From: Panaeolus papilionaceus
Lineage: Eukaryota > Basidiomycota > Agaricomycetes > Agaricales
NCBI GenBank assembly: GCA_015501605.1
Contig: JADNRZ010000028.1
Location: forward strand, 310,001-374,000
Direction of reading: 5' to 3'
DNA length: 64,000 nt
Of this stretch, positions 22,086 through 32,027 are shown piece by piece. Below the pieces are notes generated by a model that worked only from the letters and a program-made list of their open reading frames with translations, made no database searches and was not told the origin of the DNA. Numbering within the stretch: the first letter of the stretch is position 1; every line of letters begins with the position of its first letter. The position numbers and the translations under genes were made by a program.

Positions 22086-22960
22086 GGGTCTATGGAATCC
22101 ATGGAATTGTGCAGTTGGGTGGTAGGTGGGTAGGGAGGGTAGGCAGCGGGTGGTGGGTAGGTAGTGGCTGGGTGGTAGCAGGTGGGTAGGTAGCAGGTGG
22201 GCAGCGCGGTGGGTGGTAGCAGGTGGGCAGCGAGCAGGCGGGTGGGGGTAGTTAGGTAGGTGGGTAGCGAGCAGGTGGGTGGTAGTTGGGTGGCTGATGG
22301 GTAGATAGCAGGTGGGTAGCAAGCAGGCGGGTGGTGGGTAGTAGGTAACAGGTGGGTGGTAGGTGGGTAGGTTGCGGGTGGTGTGTAGGTAGCGGGTGGT
22401 GTGTAGGTAGCGGGTGGTGTGTAGGTAGCGGGTGGTAGATAGGCAGCAAGCAGGCAGGTGAGTGGGAACAGTGAATAACAGACGAGCAGTGGTTGGTAGT
22501 TGTAGCAAGCAAATTTGATGGTACATGATCAGCAAGCAGCCGAGTAGTTCAGCAGCTGAACCAACAGCAAGCACAGATGGGTGGAAGGTGAGCAGGTGGG
22601 TGAATGGTTGGGTAGCACCAAGCACAAGCACAGGGGATAGGGGTTAGCTGGACAGCGAGCAGGCGGGTGAGTGGGTGGGTTACAAGCAGGCGGATGGCAG
22701 GTAGCAGGCAGGGTTGAGCGGGTTGGGTCGAGCTTATGGGTAGGGGCTGGGTAGGCGTACAGGCGTTGTCTGTTTGATTTTAGAATTATGATTTAAAATG
22801 AAACAATAATAATGATTAACGCATGAGGAGCTGATAGCCCCTCCGTGGGTGCAGTAGCACCTGAGTGTCATTCAGAGCGGCCATTGGAATTGTCGGAGCC
22901 GATTTCTCAGTCCTCTTCGCAAGCCAGCAACCGGTGCCCCGCCTGACAATTAAGCAGCTT
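22086..22960 (+). repeat. Left terminal inverted repeat of KDZ element 2
   Basis: The outer part (22086-22765) is a G-rich minisatellite with unit GTGTAGGTAGCGGGTGGT, perfect three times at 22380-22440, and the variant GAGCAGGCGGGTGGTAG. The inner 200 bp are unique sequence (TTAGAATTATGATTTAAAAT, GCATGAGGAGCTGATAGCCC, CGCAAGCCAGCAACCGG). The right end has the same order inverted. The two arms differ in repeat number and point changes, so the element is not brand new. Confidence 0.85.
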
Positions 22961-23229
22961 CCGCTCTCTGAACGCAGCCGATACTGCCGTCGTCCTTTTG
23001 TGCAGCCATTGAAAACTGGAAATACACACAGGTTCGTTTGTGTGCCAACGGCCAACTTCGTACACCCAGAGCCCAGTCGATCATGACAAATGCGAGATAG
23101 CAGCCGAGTGAACTTCTGGCTACTACCAATCGTGAAGTAATGATCCTGGGATATACTACTTCATTTGGATCATCTTTTGTGTTCACTCACCATTGATGAT
23201 TGATCCACAGATCGCTGCACACAACCATC

Positions 23230-25178
23230 ATGACTGACGCTGCACCCTCCAAAAATCCTCAATCCTTCCTCAATAACACATCCCTCACAAAAGATCTTGC
23301 ATTTTCTTTGCAGTCTCCCTTTTATACTATGTTTACTCACACCAAGAATGACAAACTGCTGGACAATTTCAAGAGCAATGGACAGTTGGAGGATGATTTC
23401 AAAGTTCAAAATATTGTTATCTATGCCAGCTTCCGTTTGACTCAGATTTTGCAACATGGAATGGACTACGCTCGCGTGGTACATGTTGGGGAGAGCATGA
23501 GATGGCTTACCTGGATCCAGACAGGTTTGCTGCATGAATTGGTGAGTGCTCTTCATGATACTGATTCATATCTTTCTTATCTGATGAATACCAAGCGTTA
23601 TTTTTTGGGATATATTGGACTTGCGGCCGCTTCCGGTTGGTCTCATAAGCTGGACATCCCCCCAATCATAACATATTTGTCTTCGGCATTTGGCATTGCT
23701 GCGAAAGAAGATCTTCCAGTCAGCATCGATGATCGCCTGTTTGACCACACTATTTCTGTGCATGGCTTACAGAAAATGTGGAGTGGGTGGACGTGTGGTG
23801 GATGGACACTGATTTTAACATCGACCAGCCGCTCGACCACATCAACAAGACCACCTTCATATCAGATCACAATTTATTTGATGCCATGGCGCAGTTCTGG
23901 GAATCGTATGCAGCTTTCAAAATGGCAGAGCACGCAGCCTTGACTGAGGGCGACTATCCCCAGACCAGCCGCCGTTCACAGTGGAAAATGCCCCAACGAC
24001 CCAATGTTGGAACAACCTGTTTGGCTGCTGATTAGGACAACTGGAATGACCTCTACGTTGGAGTTCGTGGCAGGCGATGGGCAAGTACCAACCCTGCAGA
24101 GCGTCCGGCTCCAGGCATCGACATTCTCGGTTGCATGGACAACATATACAACCGGGAGGAAACAAGGCAAAGGTATGAGGGCTTCGACATTGAAAGCAGG
24201 CTCTTGCACATGCGAAATAGTCTTGCCAGAGATGGCCAGGACGTCGAGTCACCTTACTCCAGTCCTGCTGATGGTCTGCATCCTGACCAGACACGCATGG
24301 AGTCCTTGGCGCCCATCATCAACAAACCAATCAGCCTTGCGGGCGCTCGAAGGCCACTTCCTGCACCCGACGCTGTCACCGAACGCCCTACGGAATCGCT
24401 CTCAGCGTGGAGGTCCGCCTCTGGGGTTCGTTGAGCACAGAAGCCATCAATTGCTTCGAGCCGCATGCGCAATGAGCAGCCGACCGGATCTGCAAATGCA
24501 TCAGTTACCAAGAAGGACAAGAAGTCAGATGAGCAGCCGGTGACATCCAGTGAGCGTTTTTGTGTCATAATGATCAAAATCCATAACCCTTGCAAATAGG
24601 AGAACCAAACTGGGCCGATTCTGTGCAGTATGGGTCTGACAGGTTGAAGAAAATTATGGACGATATTGATCAGTCAGATGAAGATGATGATATGGAGGGG
24701 GATGACGACACCGAATCCGATGGGGGGCTTGCGGTCCTCGCGTCGAGCCCCCCCATCTTGGGACTGCCGACACACCCATAATTTTGGACGATGACGAGGA
24801 GTCGGATGGTGGCCTTGCTTCTGCCCTCGCCGTAACCAAAATGTCGCTGAAACCAGCCCTTGCTGCAGCCGTTCAGGCGACTTACCGGGCACCCGCGCAG
24901 GCTCCACCACAACCAGTGGGCGAGCAGGACGATGAGACTGAGGAGGAAGAGGATGATAATTCGTTTGCCCAGGCATTGGTGCAGGCGACTAACCGAGCGG
25001 CCGGTCAACCAGTCGTCCAGCAGGATGTCGAGATGGCACTTCTGGATAAGGGAATGACAACGAGGAAGATGGAGGGGATGAGGACGACCAGGACGATGAG
25101 GAAGATGATGAGGAGGAAGAGGATGAGGACGAGGAGGACGAGGACGATGGATTTGCAAATGCCCTCCTGGGCAAGTAG
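23230..25178 (+). pseudogene. KDZ element gene 1 (unknown function), several breaks
   Basis: ATG at 23230 (MTDAAPSKNPQ) opens a frame to about 23775 encoding a globular-looking segment (HSPFYTMFTHTKNDKLLDNF, then TWIQTGLLHELVSALHD). The reading then shifts frame (WVDVWWMDTDFNIDQPLDH) and meets TAG at 24033-24035 and TGA at 24433-24435 (GVR-stop-AQKPS). A short GTGAGC..TAG intron near 24552-24599 follows. The C-terminal third is acidic with repeated SDGGLA and NSFAQALVQAT motifs, in shifting frames, ending FANALLGK at 25178. It is transcribed inward from the left end and converges on the transposase. Some breaks could be unrecognised introns. No known domain was recognised. Confidence 0.55.
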
Positions 25179-25586
25179 CAGCCGGTTGATCATGCATTTT
25201 ATATACGCCATCATCTTTGGTTTTCAGGTGCTTTCATATCATTTTGTTGTGTTTGAGTGTCGCAAGCTGACTTCTAACTTTTTAGGTTTTTTTTTGATAC
25301 ATGTAGTCTCCCTCGCACACTTTTACATATTGCTTTGCTTAAAAGAATATATTGATGATTTGAATGTTTTTTACATGATTGTGGCTACATTGGTGACTGG
25401 TATTGAGAATTGACTGTTTTAAAGATCATGTCTGCATGAGTTGCAATCCGCAAACAAGCATGCTGTTGGCGGTATGCATAGCAACTGGCCGGTTTGGATG
25501 TTTTTGGATCAAGAGCCGCCCGCTTCCAACCCTCTGCACGATACAAAAAATATCGCACAACCCAAGCCATTTCATGTGTGACTAAC

Positions 25587-28500
25587 TCAACCTCTTCCTC
25601 CCAGCGTTGGCACAGTGCCTGTGCACGCAGTCAATGCACGCGCAAAACTGATCAATTTTGACCATGAGATGGGTTCTATGAACATGTAAACGAAGAACCT
25701 ACATTCTTCCGTAGCAACTGAGTCCAATGAATTCCGATCTTCCTGCCCAAGCTGATCAGGTGCACGTGCTAGCAGCTGCAAACGCCATATCCAAGACAAA
25801 GCTTTTGAAATCCCACGTGAACTAGTGGAATTCCCACTGACCATCAGGCTACTTGCTTGAACATCTTTGTCGTTCAATTCCTGGAATATGTGCAGGGTAT
25901 GATGATCCGGATTAAGCTTGAGAAGTTTGTTGCAGCTGTTTCTGTACAATTGTGCCATTACTTTGACGCGTGTTTCCAACTGCTGTGTCTTCGCTTGCGA
26001 ACGTGTCTTGACTCCACTTGATGGCTTGTTTTGCATGACATGCGAAAACTCGAGGGAGCGCTCAACAACAAGATCACGAATGCCTTTCAAGAGACTCTGA
26101 AGGTGTTGAACTCGGCAAGCACACTCAACTGAAGTCTGTTGAGCATTTACATTTTTGTTGGAAGGAAGGAACAGAGTTTTGTGCTCTGGAAGGCCGTCGG
26201 TGACACTGGGAGGTGGGAGATCGGCCGGTGCTGCTTCATATAGGACTCCACCCTTGGCTTCAAGAATCTGTAGCTTGCCTAGCATTGTGCGCAACTTTTC
26301 GCGTTCTGTTTCAAGCTTTTCAGCTTCAACGCCTGTGCTGTCTTTTGTTGCTCTCTGCGCAATTTCCACCACCTGGGATCTACACGAAGAACCATGTTTC
26401 AGTGCACAAACGTTATATAGATCAGGTACCACATACTGAGCATCCTCAACAATGAATGCAAAGTTGAAATACTCTTGAAGATCTGAGCTAGCACTGGCAG
26501 GCGGAGCGGCTGGTGGCGATAGCTTCATCTTGTTGGAATCTGCACCATAAATATCCATGACAGCTGGTTCCTCCAAGCGCTTTGACTCTGCCTCCTCGAT
26601 AGCAGCCGTCCACGCCTGAACATGCTGGTGACATTTTTGGCTGACCTCTGCAAAGACCAGCTTATGTTCGGCTGACATTGTCTTAGCAAGCGAATACTTC
26701 TTCCATAGGGTCTCGGGCATTTGCAGCGTCCGTTTGTAGTTCAAGTCGCTGGTGTAGTCATCCAACCCTTCCACTCGACCCACCTGGTGTCCAGTACGGA
26801 GTGCCCGGGAATGTTTGTTGAGAACAGACCAGTTGGTTTCCATGATTTCTCCATCAACAATGCCAAGCCCTGGAATAAACGATGGAGAATATCTGAAATA
26901 GCACTTGTCCTTGTGGGCATGGATATGGAACAATCCAATCGCCTGGTCGATTTCCAAAAGCTCCAGACCATGCTCAGCCAGCATCCCGTCAATTTGCGCC
27001 CGTAGGTGAATAGAATACTGGCAAGCAATGTCGTACAAAATTGTGACAGCTGCTTGACATCAACATTGGTTCGAACTAGAGCCTGAACAAAGGCATAATC
27101 AACATTTTTTTGCTGTTCTCCCTTGTAGAGATCCACAAGCCCATTAGGACAGTAAATGCCATGGCGGGCGCATGCAATGCCAACAACCGTCACATCACAG
27201 ACTTTGCTTGCTGTCAAGGATGCTTCAATGGCTCGGAACGTGTTTTCACATGGTGCTTTCTGTTCCAATAATTAGAAGCTTGTCAACCCAGACAACCCTC
27301 CAAGCTTACCATGCGGGTCTCTGTTGCCTTTTCAATGTGATTCTTGTAAGCGTCAGAGTGAGGCATCATGCCTCCACCATCATACAATGGTGTCTCATCT
27401 GCTCGCGTTGCAGCCGAAATGTGATCTGCCTTGAAGTTCCCATCTGCAACAAATGAGCGGCTGTAGACTACCTGGTTTTTATCGCTCTTCCAATCTGCTG
27501 GCAAGTTAATGCCAGGCTGAGGGCATGCTGCACAGAAGTTGGATAACTGTCCAGCGGCCGGTTTTAAAGGATCTTGCGTCAAGTGGCCGAATCCCGCCCA
27601 TTTAAGCTTCTTCATCCAACAATCCAGTCGAAGCATCCGACGTAGCAAGTGATACAAGTCATCTGCAAGAATGTAGCCCAGCGGCTGCGTTTGTCTAACC
27701 AGTAATTGATGTATCTGGTACACAGATGCTGCAAGCTCCAAATTGGCAAGTCGTGCAAAGTCCAACAGCTGCCTGGTGAAAAGTGTATTGACCTGAGAGA
27801 AGCTTGCTGGCATGAAACCAGCTGCAACAAAGTCTCCAAATGTTTTAGACTCTCCTTGACACGAGCACCGCAGAAAATTGATTCGGTGGTAGCCGTTTGT
27901 GTGGGCAACTCGCATCAAGCCAGATGGTTGACGAACATCAGGATCAATGACTTCAACCTTGGATGCTTGTTGGCCCTCAAAAGCAGCCGCATGCTGGTAG
28001 AGAAACTCCTCCGGCCGGATATAATTTTTGAGGCCGTGCGCTCGATACGCCTGCTCCATTTTCTTGTCGAACTCGATGTCTGCATGAATTTCAGCTTCAA
28101 GGGTGACATCAACTTCCATTCCGTCCTCTGTGTCATTGATCCCCTCCTGGTCCTCATCGGCTTGTTCCTGTGCTTCCGTCCGTTCATAGTCTTCCTGCTG
28201 CACCTCCCTTTGCTTGCCCTTCAAAGAAGCCTCGGTTGCAACCTTGGCAGTGCCAGGCATGGAGATATTGCGGAGAGCAGCCGGGGCGGCCAGGTTGACT
28301 TTGTTAGCATATTGGTCCGTTTCATGCGCAGCTGGGGCAGCCGGTTGATCTGCGCTGCCTGACTTGGCATCCTGTCAAGAGTGATGAGTGCAATCTTGTA
28401 AATCATTGAAAGCAGCTGGAGCGGCCGCTTCAATACTTACGTGACCAGATTCTGACACTCCATCCATTGGAAAGCCTGTTCAAAAGTTAGATGAGAACTA

Positions 28501-29410
28501 CACAGAAATTCAGAAACTCACCAATTGGGAACACATGAATGGCAATCTCTTTTTGTTGTTCTTCGTCAATTGTTCTTTGCTTCTGTTCCTCCACTGCAAC
28601 CATGTTTTTCAATGATCCACACAAGTTCTGAAGATCTTGATGAGGGGCAACAACATAAAGTCCTACTTCCCACAGGGCAGCCCTTCGGAAATGATTGCCA
28701 GTCCAGCACTCAATCTTGTGGAAAGGATTGTGGAGATGCTGCTTGCGAATGCAGCCACGACAGAGAGCATGAGGTACAAAGCAATCTCTGCAACGCCATA
28801 TAGCAAAATTGGTAGTTGTGTCATCTTTACAATGGCCACAAATTTGGTTATCAGGATGAAGATATTCATGATGAATGTATGCCGGAATTGCTTCTCCAAC
28901 ATGGTCTATGAACTCCTTGATGTAGTCACCTTGGTTCTGTATTTGTGATGTCAGTATGGGGGAAAATGCTCTTCAGATTGACATCTAATATGGTAATACC
29001 TTGCTTTGAAAGGCAGGGCGATCTCCCATTCCATGCCAGTTGTCATCAGGAAGAGTGGCAGCATGATAATCGTGAGTGTGAACACCATCACCATGTGTAT
29101 GTGTGTTGGTTGGTGGAGGCCAAGGCATAGTAGCAGGATTAATGGGAGGTTTGGGTTTGGGTTTAGGCTTAGGGGGTTTCTGTATTTTGCTAAGATCAAG
29201 CTCCTGGCGCCCACTACGTGTGGTTTTTCCAGGTTGTTGGAAGTAGTATTTCTGTTCATTGGGATGAGAAGGCTGGGATTGGGATTGGGATTGGGATGCA
29301 TTTCCAGGTGTAGAAGAGGATGGATGCATAGAAGCAACAATATTATGCTCCTCCCTTTTCTTTCTTTTCTTTTTGGTATCAAGGGGTATGACATTTGGGT
29401 GTTGACTCAT
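25587..29410 (-). CDS. KDZ transposase with CxC2 cysteine cluster, one apparent 1-nt frameshift
   Basis: Five exons are 29410-29000, 28936-28522, 28475-28441, 28371-27310 and 27259-25587, all with GT..AG introns and matching phases, for about 1,198 aa. Residues about 170-205 form the CxC2-like zinc cluster (CGHC, CRDC, CRGC) followed by HNPFHKIECWTG, a hallmark of KDZ transposases. The catalytic core has CAACPQPGINLP, DGNF (Asp near 597), YDIACQY (Asp near 717) and VDGEIMETNW (Glu near 780). One break is seen near 27050: the frame must shift by one nucleotide (LSQI-LYDIACQY) in a short T run, so this is either a fresh mutation or an assembly error. It cuts and pastes the element. The start at 29410 was chosen because the exon is open and faces a divergent promoter. 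Confidence 0.85.
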
Positions 29411-29548
29411 AATGGATAGATGCTAAGTGTCACTGTTCTGTTTTCAGGTGTGAGGGATACATATTGTGACATTGTCACACTTGTCATGCTCACCTCTCAA
29501 CACGATCAGACACATCATCTCTGATCATCTAACACTGTTACATGTGCT
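29411..29548. promoter_or_regulatory. Divergent promoter between KDZ transposase and gene 3
   Basis: Only 138 bp separate the two start codons, so promoter elements must be shared. In the middle is a perfect 15-bp palindrome TGTGACATTGTCACA (29465-29479), with further half-sites nearby (GTGTGA at 29450, TGTCAT at 29482). It is a good candidate for an autoregulatory binding site. This is inferred from position and symmetry only. Confidence 0.5.
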
Positions 29549-31767
29549 ATGACTCGTGGTTATCGAAGGGCAGATACAGGAGATGGACAGGGATTACAGA
29601 TCAGTCTGGATGAGCCTGTTCAAAAGCCACGGATGGCTCGCAAAGATTCTGCATACTTTACAGCAGATGAGCTGAACATTATTAGGCCTTGGAGAGTTGG
29701 ATTTCGAGATATCCTGGGTCGGGATGTGGATGCTAGAGCATCATATCTTAGACAATATGTCTTTCCACCACTTCTGTCATATTGGTATAACAACCCAGAC
29801 ACAACTGGTCGGACTGCTCCAGAAAACATTGGCATCTGGACAGATGTAAGTTCCCACTTCATTATTTTTTTCATTGCCTTATCATTTCTCTTAGAGAATT
29901 GCTGAATATACAGCCAGGAACTGGAAGTCTAGGCACCAACTCTACCAACTTCCAACCCTACGAGTCACCATGTCAGATTACTTTTACAACTACCACTATG
30001 ATCAGTTGTATAATGAAGTCAAGAAGATTGTTCAAGCAGAGGAAGGTCCAGAGGCAGAAGTTACTTCCATAAAAGTCATGAAGAAAAGGCATGCAGCAGT
30101 CCGCAACATTCATGACAGGTCTACACCATCAGAGTGGGCAAAATTTGAAGATGCCAGAAAATTGGTCAAAGAAAGGGGTTATACTGATGATCTCAAGAAA
30201 CGGTATTTCACCGGCCGCTTTACGAGACCGCTTGCTAACTTGTGATCGGCTGCTTGCAGAAATTTCGCCAAACATGGAATGGCACAACTAAAGCAGGCGC
30301 AGCACCTACTACAACTGGAGCTTGGAATTGCCTCTGTGCAATTTTATGTTGCAGAGGTGGCCGATGGATCAGTGAATCTTGGCTTGTAAGTGTCAAATTT
30401 GCATTTTGTGCAGCCGCTGATACATAATTCTAGGGCAGAAAATATTGCACAGACGTATGGTTTTATCACCGCACAGTCATTCCAGGATAAGCATACAGAG
30501 GAAATAAGCACATTTGCGGCCCTGATTTCAGCATATGTCAGGGATCTGAAGATGATAACAGCAGGCGGGATTGCAGCGGCCGGACATGGCGAAGAAGCGA
30601 CGACAAAAGCGGCCGCGGTAACATCCATGTTGACAACTCCAACTGGATACCCAATTTTGCCTGAAGGTTGTGCTGACCTGGATCGTGCTACTAAGGAGAA
30701 CCTATGGAAAGCCTTCACGCTTGCTCACTATCGTATGTACTAGAACATATTTGGGGTATTAATTTTCATAATTGTTTCCAGGCCTTGCAAGCAATGATCC
30801 TAGTTGTGCATCTGTTCCCTGGACTCAGATCAACAACAATGGATTGTCAAATTATGTTGATCCGCAATATTTGCCCCTGGCGACATACCCTGACTTCAAA
30901 TTTACTGCGTACCACCAGACAAACCCTAATCAACTCCGGCAGTTTTTCATTGAGACACTCAAACGACAGCAAGACCTGGGGCCTGAAAAGTCTTTCAGGT
31001 TCCAAGCAGTGTATAATGGCATACATAACACAATTGTGCAGGCTCGATACCCTGAAGAAACGATACAGGACGTGATGATTCCAGCAGCCGAGAACAATCC
31101 TATGTTTGCGAATGTAATGAGAGGCAAGCGAGGCAAGCGAAAGCGGCGGGGGAAGGCTGGAGAGCGTGAAGTCCAAGTGGAAGTCGACAGAGATGGAGGA
31201 GCCGATATAATACCTACCAACGAAATCACGCAAACCGATGGTGAACCTGCCATTTTGTGTTCACCCACTGGAGAGCGAGTGGCAGCCGACAAGCAAGGCG
31301 AATGTGGAGGAGCTGATATACAACCTACTGAAGTGCAGGTCGATGGGGCAACAGCCGCTACGTTGCCTACACCTGCAATTACGCCTGCTGCCATGTCCCA
31401 GGATCAGCAAGACGGTGCCCAGAAAAAGCCAAAAAAAAAGAGACCAAAACAGAAACGCAAGAAGAGAACGCCTGTTGATGAAGCACAAGAAGACAACGAG
31501 CATGCGAATGCCGAAGCATCGTGTAGAGCCTCTACGCCTGAAATTCCGCAGATCGATGGTGAAGCGGGAGCTGCTGGTCTGCATGTACCGGCCGCAGATT
31601 CGTCTATTCAACCCAGGCGGGCCACTCGTCAAACAACAAAATCCGGTGGTCCTGCAGAAAAATATCCAACTCCATTTTCAGAGCGTTCGCCCACCCCAGC
31701 AGCTAACAGTGAGCAACATTTGAGGAGCTCTTCAAGACTCAGGTTACGAAAAAAAAATACTCAGTAA
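29549..31767 (+). CDS. KDZ element gene 3, intact, unknown function
   Basis: Exons 29549-29845, 29895-30202, 30260-30385, 30434-30732 and 30782-31767 join in frame to 671 aa. The N-terminal 330 residues look globular (RPWRVGFRDILGRDVDARASYLRQY, RNWKSRHQLYQLPTLRVTMSDYF, VRDLKMITAGG). The centre contains TQINNNGLSNYVDPQYLPLATYPDF. The C-terminal third is low-complexity, with imperfect repeats of the type GGADI.PT......DGE.A and a strongly basic cluster (KKPKKKRPKQKRKKR) that could be a nuclear localisation or DNA-binding segment. No named domain is recognised. It is divergent from the transposase and intact, so it is probably needed by the element, perhaps as a DNA-binding cofactor (inference). 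Confidence 0.8.
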
Positions 31768-32027
31768 TTGCTAAAACAATCAACCTCTTTGTATTGCATC
31801 AAACGTGATAGTAACAAAATTATATACGATGCAAAATTGAGAGATAAGAACATATTGGAGTCCAAAAAAGCGGCGAATCAAAATGTCGGGGTATGAAACA
31901 AGGTTAGAAATAAGCGGCCGCTAACAAGAAGCACAAAACGAGGAAAAATATGTAACATGAAAAAAGCAGACAAGGCAGAGGGAAATGGTACATGGTGCAA
32001 GTCCAACAAAACAACATAAAAAAAAGT
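31768..32027. other. Convergent 3' intergenic region
   Basis: AT-rich sequence lies between the stops of genes 3 and 4. It contains one GCGGCCGC octamer (31914-31921). No other feature is seen. Confidence 0.5.

Noticed and set aside
21855..22631. Minus-strand ORF of 258 codons, rich in Pro, Thr, His and Tyr
   Set aside because: It runs through the minisatellite of the KDZ terminal repeat and reflects the repeat unit.
24989..25214. Poly-Ser and Leu/Ile-rich ORFs opposite the acidic end of KDZ gene 1
   Set aside because: Antisense of a GAGGAC-rich acidic coding repeat.
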